From: Chelativorans salis
Lineage (GTDB): Bacteria; Pseudomonadota; Alphaproteobacteria; Rhizobiales; Rhizobiaceae
DNA: 64,000 nt
Assembly: GCF_025336525.1 (NCBI RefSeq)
Contig: NZ_JAOCZP010000002.1
Coordinates: forward strand, 434,001-498,000
Direction of reading: 5' to 3'
In this document: positions 33,299 to 43,120 of the stretch, in pieces
Numbering within the stretch: position 1 is the stretch's first letter
Layout of the letters: every line of letters starts with the position of its first letter
Made by a program: the position numbers and the translations under genes
The notes under the pieces: generated by a model
What the model was told of the DNA's origin: nothing
The model's database searches: none
What the model saw: the letters and a program-made list of their open reading frames with translations, nothing else

Positions 33299-33356
33299 TA
33301 CCGTAACATCGGGTAAGAAAGCGTGATTTGGCGTTGTCTTACCGTAACATTATCTT
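33299..33356 (+). promoter_or_regulatory. lpxC promoter with repeated ACCGTAACAT boxes
   Basis: TACCGTAACAT occurs at 33299-33309 and 33340-33350, and a related inverted copy ATTACGGT at 33272-33279. The second copy ends just before TATCTT (33351-33356), which with TTGGCG (33328-33333) at 17-base spacing makes a good promoter for lpxC. The boxes look like binding sites for an unknown regulator. Confidence 0.5.
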
Positions 33357-33461
33357 CCGCCGCGAACGGTTGCGGAGCGAAGGGCATATCTGGGGCTAGT
33401 CCTGCTTCGTCGAACGGATCGCCCGCGTGGAAAGAGGATGCGTGCGATCGGGGGCGGGACA

Positions 33462-34412
33462 ATGGGGATTGAGTTGCTCGAATACCAAACCACGCTTAAG
33501 TCGCGTTTTAGTCTATCCGGAATCGGCGTCCATAGCGGAAAAGCTGTATCCATCCACTTCAGCCCGGCAGAGCCCGACACCGGCATCGTTTTCCAGCGCG
33601 TCGACGAGGAAGCCTCGGGCCGCGTGATTCGTGCGCTGGCGGCCGAGGTTGGAGAAACGGACCTTTGCACCGGCCTCGGTGACCCGGCAGGCGACCACGT
33701 GGCGACCGTCGAGCACCTGATGGCCGCGCTGTCGGCCATGGGCATCGACAATGTCGCCATCGAGATCGACGGTGGCGAGGTGCCGATCATGGACGGTAGC
33801 GCCACCAGCTTTGTCGAGGCGTTTCAGCAGGCCGGCATCGAGACGCAGGCCAAGAAAAGGCGCTATATCCGCATTGTCAAGCCGGTGCGCATCGACATCG
33901 GCAATTCCTGGGCCGAGTTCCGGCCCCATGACGGCACCCGTTTCGAGATCGAGATCGACTTCGATAGCCCGGCCATCGGCCGCCAGTCGCTGGCCGTCGA
34001 CCTCAATGCCGAGGTTTTCGCGCGCGAGGTCGCCCGCGCCCGCACCTTCGGGTTCATCAAGGATGTCGAGCGGCTGTGGGCGGCTGGCTTCGCACTCGGC
34101 TCCTCGTTGGAGAATTCGGTGGTCATCGGCGAGGACCATCGGGTCATCAATATGGAAGGCCTGCGCTATAAGGACGAGTTTGTCCGCCACAAGACACTGG
34201 ACGCCATCGGCGATCTGGCGTTGGCCGGCGCGCGTTTCATCGGCTGCTTCCGCTCCTACCGCGGCGGCCACCGCCTCAACGCGACTGCGCTACGGCATCT
34301 GTTGACCGACCGCTCGGCCTTCGAAATCGTCGAGACGGCGCGGCGCGAGCGCGGCCGCGGCGCCGAGATGATCGCCGTCAACGCGCCGGTCTACGCGCCC
34401 TGGGTGCTCTGA
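33462..34412 (+). CDS. lpxC: UDP-3-O-acyl-GlcNAc deacetylase LpxC
   Basis: 316 residues. Zinc ligands His85 (VEHLMAAL), His243 and Asp247 ([10 protein letters not shown]) are present, as are [11 protein letters not shown] and the late [10 protein letters not shown]-like region. It catalyses the committed, cytoplasmic step of lipid A synthesis. I start at ATG 33462 (GGGCGGG upstream); the ATG at 33438 has AAAGAGG directly against it. Expressed from its own promoter downstream of ftsZ. Confidence 0.94.
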   Translation: MGIELLEYQTTLKSRFSLSGIGVHSGKAVSIHFSPAEPDTGIVFQRVDEEASGRVIRALAAEVGETDLCTGLGDPAGDHVATVEHLMAALSAMGIDNVAIEIDGGEVPIMDGSATSFVEAFQQAGIETQAKKRRYIRIVKPVRIDIGNSWAEFRPHDGTRFEIEIDFDSPAIGRQSLAVDLNAEVFAREVARARTFGFIKDVERLWAAGFALGSSLENSVVIGEDHRVINMEGLRYKDEFVRHKTLDAIGDLALAGARFIGCFRSYRGGHRLNATALRHLLTDRSAFEIVETARRERGRGAEMIAVNAPVYAPWVL

Positions 34413-34611
34413 TCCTGTCATTGCCGGTTGTCCCTCGCGTCCGTTGAGCGGACCGGCGCATCTGGCCGGGATGATTGGGGACAAAGGCCTTTCTGCCCCC
34501 CTTGCCACAAAAAAGTGCCATTGCACCTCGATAGCGTTGCCGCGCGCGCCGTTTTTGCATTATGAGTGCGTGCATTATTTCTGTCAGAAACGCCGGAGGG
34601 GCGACCCGCGA

Positions 34612-35478
34612 ATGTTGTTTAGACGCGCTGCCAGCACCGATCGCCGCCCTCGGTTCTCATCACTGGTGATCGCCGCAGCCGCCGCACCGCTTCTTTTAGC
34701 CGGCTGCAATGCGGAGAAGGACCTCGATCTGTCGACCTATGTCGAGCAGACGGAGCCGGCCGACGCGCTCTATAACCAGGGCCTCGCCAATCTGAACGCC
34801 GGGCGCATGAAGGAGGCGATCGCCAAGTTCGAGGCGGTTGACCGGCAACATCCCTATTCCGAGTTCGCCCGTAAGGCGCTTTTGATGAACACCTTCGCCA
34901 ATTACAGGCAGGGGCAGTATCAGGAGGCCATCAACAACGGCAAGCGCTACGTCACCCTCTATCCCACGAGCGAGGACGCGGCCTATGCGCAATATCTGAT
35001 CGGGCTCAGCCACTTCCGGCAGATCCGCGAAGTGACGCAGGACCAGCGGGACGCGCGGCTGACGATCGAGGCCATGCAGCAGGTGGTGGATCGCTGGCCC
35101 GATTCGGAATATGTGCCGGACGCCCAGGAGAAGATCCGCTTCGCGCGCGACCAGCTCGCCGGCAAGGAGATGCAGATCGGCCGCTATTATCTGGAGCGGC
35201 GCGAATACATCGCCGCCATCCGGCGTTTCCGCGGCGTGGTGGAAAATCATTCCGATACGCGTCACGTGGAGGAGGCTCTGGCGCGTCTCGTCGAGGCCTA
35301 CTACGCGATGGGCGTGGCGTCCGAAGCACAGACCGCGGCGGCGGTCCTGGGCCACAACTATCCCGAGAGCCAGTGGTACAAGGACTCCTACGCGCTGCTG
35401 CAATCGGGCGGCCTGGAGCCGCGCGAGAACACCGGTTCCTGGATCTCCAGGGCCGCATCCCTCATCACGGGAAGCTGA
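34612..35478 (+). CDS. bamD: Outer membrane assembly lipoprotein BamD
   Basis: 288 residues from ATG 34612 with GGAGGGG upstream. An unusually basic signal region leads to the lipobox LLLAGC (Cys33). The mature protein is made of TPR repeats: [53 protein letters not shown] and three more. It is the essential lipoprotein of the BAM complex that inserts outer-membrane barrels, possibly including the Slam barrel encoded in this window. The frame is open to 34444 upstream without coding character. Confidence 0.93.
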   Translation: MLFRRAASTDRRPRFSSLVIAAAAAPLLLAGCNAEKDLDLSTYVEQTEPADALYNQGLANLNAGRMKEAIAKFEAVDRQHPYSEFARKALLMNTFANYRQGQYQEAINNGKRYVTLYPTSEDAAYAQYLIGLSHFRQIREVTQDQRDARLTIEAMQQVVDRWPDSEYVPDAQEKIRFARDQLAGKEMQIGRYYLERREYIAAIRRFRGVVENHSDTRHVEEALARLVEAYYAMGVASEAQTAAAVLGHNYPESQWYKDSYALLQSGGLEPRENTGSWISRAASLITGS

Positions 35479-35490
35479 TCGCGCGAAACG

Positions 35491-37167
35491 ATGCTGTCGC
35501 ACCTTTCGATCCGCGATATCGTCCTGATCGAACGGCTCGACATCGATTTTTCTGCCGGGCTGTCGGTGTTGACCGGCGAGACGGGCGCCGGCAAGTCTAT
35601 CCTGCTCGACGCACTGTCCCTGGCGCTCGGCGCCAGGGGTGACGCCTCGCTGGTGCGCCATGGTGCGGCCCAGGGGCAGGTGACGGCGGTCTTCGACCTG
35701 CCGGCCGCGCACCCGGCGCGCGAATTGCTGCGCGAGAACGCGGTCGAGGAGGAGGGGGATCTCGTCCTGCGCCGCGTGCAGACGGCCGATGGGCGCACCC
35801 GCGTCTTCATCAACGATCAGCCCACCAGCGTCGCCCTGATGCGCCGTCTCGGCCATGCGCTGGTCGAAATCCACGGTCAGCACGACGAGCGCGCGCTGGT
35901 CGACACGGCCGCCCACCGCGACCTGCTCGACGCCTTCGGCGGGCTCACCCCGCGCGCCGAGGCCGTACGCACCGCATGGCGTGCCTGGCGCGACGCCGAA
36001 CAGGCGTTCTCGCGGCACCGGGCGAAGGTGGAGGCTGCCGCCCGCGAGGCCGATTTCCTGCGCGCTTCCGTGGAGGAGCTTGCAAAGCTCGACCCCCAGC
36101 CCGACGAGGAGACGGCATTGGCCGACGAGCGCGCGCAGATGATGCGCGCGGAGAAGATCGCCTCCGACATCGCCGATGCGCAGGAAGTGCTTTCGGGCAA
36201 CGCCTCGCCGCTGCCCGCGCTAGCCAGCCTCCTGCGGCGGCTGCAGCGCAAGGCCCAGGAAGCGCCGGGGCTTCTGGAAGAGATCATCACGCCGCTCGAC
36301 GAGGCGCTTCTATCGCTCGATGCCGCGCAAAGCGCCGTAGACGATGCCCTGCGGGCCACCGAGTTCGACCCCCAGCGCCTGGAGCAGGCGGAGGAGCGCC
36401 TTTTCGCCCTCCGTGCGGCAGCCCGCAAGCACAACGTCACCGTCGATGACCTCGCCGCCCTGCGCGACCGCATGGACGCCGACCTTGCCGATCTCGACGC
36501 CGGCGAGGAGCGGTTGGGGCTCCTGGAGAAGGAAGCACGCGCCCGCCGCGACGCCTATGACGGCGAGGCGAAGCTTTTGTCGGAAGCCCGCCACCACACG
36601 GCCGGGGCGCTGGTGGAAGCCGTGATGGCCGAACTGCCGGCGCTGAAGCTCGAGCGAGCGCGCTTCATCGTCAACCTCGACAGCGAGCCCGACGACCGCA
36701 TGGAGGAGGGCATCGATCGGGTGGAGTTCTGGGTCGAGACCAATCCCGGCACGCGGCCCGGCCCGATCATGAAGGTGGCTTCAGGCGGCGAGCTGTCGCG
36801 CTTCCTCCTGGCGCTCAAAGTGGCGCTCGCCGACCGCGGCTCGGCGCCCACACTCGTCTTCGACGAGATCGACACCGGCGTCGGCGGTGCGGTGGCCGAT
36901 GCCATCGGCCAGCGCCTTGCCCGCCTTGCCGAACGCATCCAGGTGCTATCCGTCACCCACGCCCCCCAAGTCGCCGCCCGCGCCCACACCCATTACCTGA
37001 TCGCCAAATCCGGCGGCCACGACCGCGTGACCACCGGCATCGCGGTCATGGACACCGCATCCCGCCAGGAAGAGATCGCCCGGATGCTGGCCGGCGCCAC
37101 GGTGACAGACGAGGCGCGCGCGGCGGCAGAGCGGCTTTTGCGGGAGAACGCGGCGGCGGCGGAGTAG
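35491..37167 (+). CDS. recN: DNA repair protein RecN
   Basis: 558 residues. SMC-like ATPase: N-terminal Walker A GETGAGKS (29-36), long coiled coil (about 150-370), ABC signature SGGELSRFLLALK and Walker B LVFDEIDTGVGG. It acts in recombinational repair of double-strand breaks. Starts 13 bases after bamD. No GTTC-N7-GTTC LexA box is visible at its start, so SOS control is not supported here. From its stop onward the gene content becomes accessory. Confidence 0.95.
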   Translation: MLSHLSIRDIVLIERLDIDFSAGLSVLTGETGAGKSILLDALSLALGARGDASLVRHGAAQGQVTAVFDLPAAHPARELLRENAVEEEGDLVLRRVQTADGRTRVFINDQPTSVALMRRLGHALVEIHGQHDERALVDTAAHRDLLDAFGGLTPRAEAVRTAWRAWRDAEQAFSRHRAKVEAAAREADFLRASVEELAKLDPQPDEETALADERAQMMRAEKIASDIADAQEVLSGNASPLPALASLLRRLQRKAQEAPGLLEEIITPLDEALLSLDAAQSAVDDALRATEFDPQRLEQAEERLFALRAAARKHNVTVDDLAALRDRMDADLADLDAGEERLGLLEKEARARRDAYDGEAKLLSEARHHTAGALVEAVMAELPALKLERARFIVNLDSEPDDRMEEGIDRVEFWVETNPGTRPGPIMKVASGGELSRFLLALKVALADRGSAPTLVFDEIDTGVGGAVADAIGQRLARLAERIQVLSVTHAPQVAARAHTHYLIAKSGGHDRVTTGIAVMDTASRQEEIARMLAGATVTDEARAAAERLLRENAAAAE

Positions 37168-37567
37168 GCGAGGAGGGGGCCGAGGGCTCCGCGTACCGTC
37201 GGCAAGGAAAGAAGCCGCCCGCCCGTCCATTGTCCTCCGAACAGAGGACAGACAGCCTTCCACCGTGGAGCTAGCCTCTCCTCATCGCAGGAGGGTTCGG
37301 CCATGCGGACTATCGAGTGGCAACCGCTACCGCACCAATTAGGCACGATCGGGTCGGAATCATCGACACCCGTCTCCCAGGCGGTTCGCACCCCGGCAGC
37401 GGCGGCGGAAACTGAGGAGAGTCCCGGTTCGGCTGCGAAGGCCGATCGCCTCATCCGCCACCCGTTCATCCTGTTTCTCGCTATGATGCTCCAGCCTGCC
37501 GGTGCTATGATGTTGAGCCTTGGGGATCGGCAGGGCGGCGGATCGATCTCTACAGGGGATCGTGAGC
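37168..37567. other. recN-LuxR intergenic region
   Basis: 400 bases. The only coding candidate is a 90-codon frame at 37303. Otherwise no promoter, repeat or RNA could be recognised. Confidence 0.5.
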
Positions 37568-37575
37568 ATGACTGA
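37303..37575 (+). CDS. Possible small protein upstream of the LuxR regulator
   Basis: 90 codons beginning at an ATG with a strong GGAGG about 9 bases upstream. The product has a hydrophilic Ala/Glu-rich first half and one hydrophobic segment near residues 54-70 (FILFLAMMLQPAGAMML), which could be a membrane helix. Its stop lies 8 bases inside the next gene, so the two may be translationally coupled. No homologue is recognised; the ribosome site is the main support. Confidence 0.3.
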   Translation: MRTIEWQPLPHQLGTIGSESSTPVSQAVRTPAAAAETEESPGSAAKADRLIRHPFILFLAMMLQPAGAMMLSLGDRQGGGSISTGDREHD

Positions 37576-38572
37576 GACGGAGGAGAGCGAGGCCGATACT
37601 GCCGCGATCATGCGTCTCGTCGCGGAAGGTGTGGACGCGCTGACCCGCCGGGATCTCGAAGCCTATTCAAACGTTTGGCTGCACGCGCCCCATGTCCGCC
37701 GAGTTGCAAACTGGTCGCATGGCCGGGACGACTGGTCGGAGGGCGGGGTCTGCGTTCACGAGGGGTGGGATGCCATCCGCTCGATGTGGCGGCACATATT
37801 CGAGGAGACGAGCCTCACGGTCTTTCCCTACGGCACGCACCGGGAGGACTGGAACGTGCGCGTGGGGCGCGACATTGCCTGGGCCACCTACAAGCAGTAT
37901 CCGCTTGACGGAAACAGCAGGCCTGCGCCGGACATAACCGGGTTCTCACACGAAACGCGGATATTCGAAAAGCATTCGGGCGAATGGAAGACGGTCTACA
38001 TGGGCTTTTCCTTCCAGCTGCCGCGACACCCCGACGAGGCTCTGGTGAGGGTCGATGAACGTGCGACGATCATCGCGATGAGCCGGAGGGCCGCCGAGCG
38101 GATCGGCAAAAGCGCGACATTGCGCGTGCGCAACGGCCGGCTGCACGCGGTGAACCGGGATGCCGATACGCGGCTTCACGCGATGATCCGGGATGCGGCT
38201 TGCGGGGCCCCGTGGACCGGAGTCGTCCGGGTCCCGTTCATCCTCAAGGGCGAGCAGGGCTCGGTCGACTGCGTCTGCTGGATTGCATCGTCCCTGGACA
38301 TGAACGGCAACGCCGTGATCGCCATCGGCGATCAGAGGGCGTCCAGCCGCTGCCTGCAGGATGCCGCGCTGGTCTATCGTCTCTCACCGGCGCAGGCGCG
38401 TCTGGCGAAGCTGATCGTCGAAGGACATGATCTCGTCGCCGCCGCCGAGCGCCTCGGCGTCACCGTCAACACCGCCCGCACCCAGCTTCATCGCATGTTC
38501 GAGAAGACCGGCGTGCGAAGCCAGCCGGCGCTCGTCACCGCACTGCTTTCGGTCGCCACACCGCTGGCATGA
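37568..38572 (+). CDS. One-component regulator: SnoaL/NTF2-like domain plus LuxR helix-turn-helix
   Basis: 334 residues. The N-terminal part (about 1-145) looks like an NTF2/SnoaL cone: DTAAIMRLVAEGVDALTRRDLEAYSNVWLHAP, HEGWDAIRSMWRHIFE, WKTVYMGFSF. The middle (about 150-265) resembles the PAS-like region of rhizobial LuxR regulators. The C-terminus (about 275-325) is a LuxR DNA-binding domain: LSPAQARLAKLIVEG, AAERLGVTVNTARTQLHRMFEKTGV. A cytoplasmic regulator with a ligand-binding sensor is likely; the ligand is unknown. AGGGGA precedes the chosen ATG. Confidence 0.75.
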   Translation: MTETEESEADTAAIMRLVAEGVDALTRRDLEAYSNVWLHAPHVRRVANWSHGRDDWSEGGVCVHEGWDAIRSMWRHIFEETSLTVFPYGTHREDWNVRVGRDIAWATYKQYPLDGNSRPAPDITGFSHETRIFEKHSGEWKTVYMGFSFQLPRHPDEALVRVDERATIIAMSRRAAERIGKSATLRVRNGRLHAVNRDADTRLHAMIRDAACGAPWTGVVRVPFILKGEQGSVDCVCWIASSLDMNGNAVIAIGDQRASSRCLQDAALVYRLSPAQARLAKLIVEGHDLVAAAERLGVTVNTARTQLHRMFEKTGVRSQPALVTALLSVATPLA

Positions 38573-38702
38573 ACTTGGGCTTGTGGAGAATTATGATTGC
38601 GGCGGCGGAAGAGGCGGGGAGGGCGGCTGAGGGCTGGCGGCGGTGCGGTTCTCGCATCCGGTTCAGGGCGCGGACGCGCGGCCTCTCCCTTTCGGCGGCG
38701 CG

Positions 38703-40946
38703 CTAGACCGCCATCTCATCGTGCGTATCGTTGCCCCCGTCGGCGGGTCCGTCATAAGGGGGCTTGGACCTGCGCCGGCGTTTCGGTACCGCCGTCTCCG
38801 GAGCATCCTCGGATTTCCTGCGCTTGGTGGGCGCTGCGGTCGGCTTCGTCTCGGCGTTCTGCTTGCTATCGGGCAAGTGAAGCGTGACGTGCGGGAACGG
38901 TATGTTGATGCCGCGCTCGTCGAAGACTTCCTTGATGAGCTCGTTATAAGCGCGGCCAAGCGCGAATTGCGTGCCGACAACGGTCTTGATGCGCGCGCGC
39001 ACGATGATGGCGGAGTCGGCGAATTCGGTCACGCCGTGCATCTCCAGTTCGCCGATGATGTTCTCACCGAGCTCCGTCTGCTGCAGCCTCTCGAAAGCCT
39101 CCTGCATCGCCTGTTTCACTTCGCCGATGTTTTCCCGGTAGTCGACCCCGATGGACGCGAGGTGATAGCTGAAGTTCCTCATGAAGTTCGACACCGAATC
39201 GACGGATGAGAACGGGATGAGGTGGTAGACGCCGTCGATCGAGCGCAGCGAAACGGATCGGATCGTCAATCGCTCGACCGTCCCCGTAATTCCTCCCACG
39301 GTCACCACATCGCCTTCATTCATCGCATTTTCGAATTGGATAAAGGCGCCGTTGATGACGTCCTGCACCAGCTTTTGCGAGCCGAAGCCGACTGCCAGGC
39401 CGATGATGCCCGCGCCGGCCAAAAGCGGCCCGATATTGACGCCGAGCTCGGCCAGGACCAGCAGGAAGATGACGACGCTCAGCACGATTGTGAACGCATT
39501 GCGGAACAGCGCCAGCAGCGTGCGTTCGCGAGGGCTCGGTATGCGGCCGTAGGATGGGTTGAGCCGGTATTCCACCCATGACTGCACGGCAAGATGGATG
39601 AGAGCGCCGACGAAGAGCACGAAAACGGCGGCCAGCACCGAGGTCACGACCCGCTGGCCGAATTCGCTCGACAGCCAGCCGATGAAGTCGGCCACCCGCC
39701 AGATCTGGGCGATCGCCAGGACGACGGTGACCATGACGATGCCGCGGATGACCCGCAGGACATTGGGCACGAATGCATTGAGGCGCGCTTCGAGCAGCGG
39801 CAGCCGCGCCTTGACGTCGTCCGGCAGACGCATGCCGCCGGCGGCGAGCCGGACAATCGCAATGGTCAGCGCGATACCGACCGCTACCGCGACAAGCGAC
39901 TGGACGGTCGCCAGAAGAACGAAGGGGAGCGCTGCCTCGCGATTGGCGAGCCATAGCACGAAGATGAGGGAAAGATAGCCGATCGCCACAATGTGCCAGA
40001 ACCTGGCGACGCTGGATAGAACGCGGACGAGAGGCTCCGCCTGCCCGTGTTCGGTATAGCGGACCAGCCGTGCGCGCACCGTGTCCCGGTTCTGAAGGAT
40101 GATGACCCACGCCATGGCGAGCGCGCAAAAGAGCACGAAAATGCGAAGCGCTTCGGCCGTGCTGCTTGAGATATTCGCCGCAAGAAGCGGGGCGACGAAG
40201 AGAAACGTGTAGCCGATCACGCTGACGAGGCGGCTCACCCAGAAGTACCAATAGGCCGCCGTGGTATCGTCGATGCGCCCCAGGCGCAGTGCCGGCCACC
40301 TCGGGGCAAGCAGAACGCGCGCGACAACCTTCGCAAGCTCTATGAAGAGGAAGGCGTTGAGAAAGAGGGTTCGGCTGTTGCCCGTCTGCCCGGTCAACCC
40401 GACAAGGAGCGCCGGCAGATAGCCGACGGCCCAGGCGCCAAGCACCGTAACGGCGTCCGCCCCCGCCAACGAGGCGACGATCCCGATACGTTTGACAACG
40501 CTGCTGCGCTCCGCAGCACCCGCGAGAACGCGCTGAACACGCCGGAAGGCGAGCCGCAGCAGGAAATAGGCGGCAAATGTGACGGCAACAACGAGAAGAA
40601 CGTCACGCACCGAATTCCACAGGCGCCGGAAATCGATCGTGCCAGCACCCGAGATGACGTCGACCGCCTGATCACCGAGGCGCATGGCAGTGTCGATCAG
40701 TTCGGCACCGCCTTCCACGGCACCGCGCGCGTAAGCTGAGATGCCGTGCACGACGGTCATCTCAGGTGTGGCGGAAGACGGTTCATCCGCGGCCCGCAGC
40801 TTCTCAAGCAACTGCCTGCGCGCTTCGTCGTTTTCGAGGATCCGGATAAACGTCTCGACGTCGCCGCTCTGCCCACTGGTGGCCGTCTGGGATATGGCCG
40901 GCGTGGCGGCAACCACCAGCAACAGGAAGAGGACGACCAGCCGCAT
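38703..40946 (-). CDS. Large MscS-family mechanosensitive channel (YbiO-like)
   Basis: 747 residues with a cleavable signal (about 1-20), a periplasmic segment (about 21-110), roughly ten membrane helices and the MscS core: LLAGAGIIGLAVGFGSQKLVQDVINGAFIQFENAMNEGDVV, the pore helix and beta domain, then the cytoplasmic vestibule (about 590-690). The C-terminal 55 residues are basic and Pro-rich. The size matches E. coli YbiO/MscK-like proteins. It releases solutes on hypo-osmotic shock from the inner membrane. Convergent with the LuxR regulator; no operon partner. Confidence 0.9.
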   Translation of the reverse strand: MRLVVLFLLLVVAATPAISQTATSGQSGDVETFIRILENDEARRQLLEKLRAADEPSSATPEMTVVHGISAYARGAVEGGAELIDTAMRLGDQAVDVISGAGTIDFRRLWNSVRDVLLVVAVTFAAYFLLRLAFRRVQRVLAGAAERSSVVKRIGIVASLAGADAVTVLGAWAVGYLPALLVGLTGQTGNSRTLFLNAFLFIELAKVVARVLLAPRWPALRLGRIDDTTAAYWYFWVSRLVSVIGYTFLFVAPLLAANISSSTAEALRIFVLFCALAMAWVIILQNRDTVRARLVRYTEHGQAEPLVRVLSSVARFWHIVAIGYLSLIFVLWLANREAALPFVLLATVQSLVAVAVGIALTIAIVRLAAGGMRLPDDVKARLPLLEARLNAFVPNVLRVIRGIVMVTVVLAIAQIWRVADFIGWLSSEFGQRVVTSVLAAVFVLFVGALIHLAVQSWVEYRLNPSYGRIPSPRERTLLALFRNAFTIVLSVVIFLLVLAELGVNIGPLLAGAGIIGLAVGFGSQKLVQDVINGAFIQFENAMNEGDVVTVGGITGTVERLTIRSVSLRSIDGVYHLIPFSSVDSVSNFMRNFSYHLASIGVDYRENIGEVKQAMQEAFERLQQTELGENIIGELEMHGVTEFADSAIIVRARIKTVVGTQFALGRAYNELIKEVFDERGINIPFPHVTLHLPDSKQNAETKPTAAPTKRRKSEDAPETAVPKRRRRSKPPYDGPADGGNDTHDEMAV

Positions 40947-41279
40947 GTTTCACCCCCGGCACGATGCGTTCAGAGTAAGGGCAGTGGCTTTAAGCGAAGG
41001 CTCTTGATCCAGGTTAATTGCGCGACGAAGTATTTTTATTTTCTTAATAGACAATATTATCTTGTAGCAATCAGTATCATTCGTGCTGCGGCGCTGGATC
41101 CCGATGCTCGTCCTCGCCGCGCTGCCCCTTCCGCTGGGCGAATGCATGGGCTCAGCGGCACTGCATTTTCGTGCGTGCAACGGCGGTATATGTCTCAGAA
41201 GGGTGGAAAGTTCGCGTTGACGCCGCTGAACTTGAATGGGCAGACAAACAGGACATTCAGTTCGTGGCCCTAGCCTGCA
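40947..41279. other. Intergenic region holding split copy A of the flanking repeat
   Basis: 333 bases. It carries the two halves of a repeat also found at 46277-46342: 41014-41034 and 41174-41219, here separated by about 139 bases of AT-rich then GC-rich sequence. No gene is convincing. Confidence 0.6.
41014..41219 (+). repeat. Direct repeat copy A (interrupted)
   Basis: The first half (41014-41034, 21 bases, identical to 46277-46297) begins TTAATTGCGCGACG. The second half (41174-41219) matches 46299-46342 except for an extra TA, and looser similarity continues for about 20 bases. In copy B the halves are contiguous. The identity outside any gene points to a relic of a mobile or recombined element. 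Confidence 0.8.
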
Positions 41280-42308
41280 TCAGTGCGCACCCCATGTATC
41301 CGCAAGTCGGTAACCTTCGGGCCAAGGATCAGAAGGATCAAGCATGTGCTGATGGATGCCGGTGATCCAGCTTCGACCCGAGATTTCCGGATGGATGGCC
41401 GGGCGGTCACCTACGGTTGTCTCACCCAAAATTTGGCCCAAGAAGGTCGAACCGATCAGTGAGCGGGCGGTGAGGCGGCCCCCCGTCTTCATCTGCCCGC
41501 GCGCATGCAGCACCGCCATGCGCGCCGAGAGCGCCGTGCCGGTCGGAGAGCGATCGACCTTGCCCGGCTGGATCACGACCGCCGCGCCAGCCTCAAGCCC
41601 ATGCTGCCCCTCGATCAACGGCCCGGCGAAGAGGCAGAATGAGATATGTCGCCAATCCGGATTCTCGGGATGCTCGAAGCCCAGTTGCGCATTGGCGGCA
41701 TCGGTGATCTTTACGCCCAGCGTCGCGATGTCATGCGCCTCGCCCTCGTTCAGCGAAAAGCCCAGCTTCGCGGCGTCCGCGATCACGAAACTGTCGCCGC
41801 CATAAGCGGTGTCGACCGTCAGCGTGCCAACTCCCTCGACCTCAAGCGATGCATCGAGGCGGGCGGCGAAAGAGGGCAGGTTCTGGACAAAGATACGTTC
41901 CGCCTTGCCGTCACGGCACTCCGCCCGCACGCGGACAAGACCGCCCGGTGCCTCCAGAACCAGGTGCGTCTCGGGTTCCGTCATCGGGACGATCCCGGTA
42001 TCGAGCAGCACGGTAGACACGCAAATCGAGTTGGACCCCGACATCGGCGGCGTGTCCTCCGGTTCCATGATGATCCATGCGGCCTGCGCCTCCGGATGCT
42101 TGGGCGGCACCAGCAGGTTCACATGCCGAAAGACCCCGCCTCGCGGCTCGTTCAGCACGAAATTGCGCAAGGTCTGGTCTTGCGCAATCCAGCGGCTTTG
42201 CTCCCAAATCGTGTCGCCCGGAGGTGGCGAGACGCCACCGACGATCACATCGCCGACTTCCCCTTCGGCATGGCAGGAGATGACATGGATGGTTTTCGTG
42301 CTGCGCAT
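41280..42308 (-). CDS. Proline racemase/hydroxyproline epimerase-dehydratase family protein
   Basis: 342 residues from ATG 42308, preferred because AAGGA is 7 bases upstream; ATG 42314 has it adjoining. Seen: [24 protein letters not shown] and [23 protein letters not shown]. In proline racemase both catalytic bases are Cys (MCGHN, SPCGTG); here they are Ser (residue 90) and Thr (residue 256). Cys/Thr is known for trans-3-hydroxy-L-proline dehydratase and Ser/Cys for some epimerases, so the reaction is uncertain; a dehydratase is my first guess. No hydroxyproline transporter or catabolic genes are adjacent. It is next to repeat copy A. Confidence 0.85.
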   Translation of the reverse strand: MRSTKTIHVISCHAEGEVGDVIVGGVSPPPGDTIWEQSRWIAQDQTLRNFVLNEPRGGVFRHVNLLVPPKHPEAQAAWIIMEPEDTPPMSGSNSICVSTVLLDTGIVPMTEPETHLVLEAPGGLVRVRAECRDGKAERIFVQNLPSFAARLDASLEVEGVGTLTVDTAYGGDSFVIADAAKLGFSLNEGEAHDIATLGVKITDAANAQLGFEHPENPDWRHISFCLFAGPLIEGQHGLEAGAAVVIQPGKVDRSPTGTALSARMAVLHARGQMKTGGRLTARSLIGSTFLGQILGETTVGDRPAIHPEISGRSWITGIHQHMLDPSDPWPEGYRLADTWGAH

Positions 42309-42488
42309 GCCCATTCCTTACTATGTGGTTGGCAAGGAGCCGGAGTATGCCCGGATCAAAGAACATTCACTAGCAGCAAGGTCTGAAAAGGGCTCGATCG
42401 AGGCGCTTCTCGATCGGCGATCTCGCAGACATTGCGGCCATCCGGAGTTATCTTCAACCACGATGATTACGAGAAATCGAGTAAAGCA

Positions 42489-42932
42489 ATGACAGCAGAT
42501 GAGTACAGAACTGCGCTTCAAAGCATCTTGCAGGCTCATGCGCAGCCAGCCTTGGATCGGCTCCACGCCATAAAGCGATCCCTCCCGGAACAAGCCCGGC
42601 AGCTCATGGTCGGGATTCATCCAGGCCAAAGCGAAGAAGGTTTCTTCGCCGTTATGGTCCATTTGGATGGTCCGGATCTTTACGTGCTTAACAAGGCAAT
42701 AGCGCCGCACCGCTCGCTGTTTGAAGTTCGGTGTATGGATGGCCAGATGCAGCCGAATGTTCCCGTGTTCGATCCACATGAGCCGGCGTTTTCTGTGAAC
42801 GATGTCATCGTAGACACCTGCATGGAGTGGGTTGAAAGTCTTTGGCAACGGCTCGGCGGCGTCGGCCTGCCGGCCGTCGTTTTCGGAGAGGAAGACTACG
42901 GAACTATAGAGAGCAAATCTTTGCTTCCTTGA
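42489..42932 (+). CDS. Conserved-looking hypothetical protein
   Basis: 147 residues from ATG 42489 (MTADEYRTALQ). Helical N-terminus, then a mixed alpha/beta part with GIHPGQSEEGFFAVMVHLDGPDLYVLNKAI and VIVDTCMEWVESLWQRL. No signal peptide or membrane helix. The balanced composition and regular secondary-structure pattern suggest a real cytoplasmic protein, but I cannot name a family. It lies in the repeat-flanked accessory segment, divergent from the racemase-family gene; the ribosome site is weak. Confidence 0.6.
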   Translation: MTADEYRTALQSILQAHAQPALDRLHAIKRSLPEQARQLMVGIHPGQSEEGFFAVMVHLDGPDLYVLNKAIAPHRSLFEVRCMDGQMQPNVPVFDPHEPAFSVNDVIVDTCMEWVESLWQRLGGVGLPAVVFGEEDYGTIESKSLLP

Positions 42933-43120
42933 AAGCACGAATGACCGCTCAGCGTCGGACCTTCCGGTTCCTTTTTGTCGCGGTAGGGTGGAGAACAGTC
43001 ATCCACGACGAGCGTGGTGGATGGCTTATACGCGGACTTTCAGGGCATTCGTCAGGCGTCTCCATCGCTGAGGTTGATACAATTCGTCGAATTCACCCTG
43101 GAGTCATTGACGGAGGGGCA

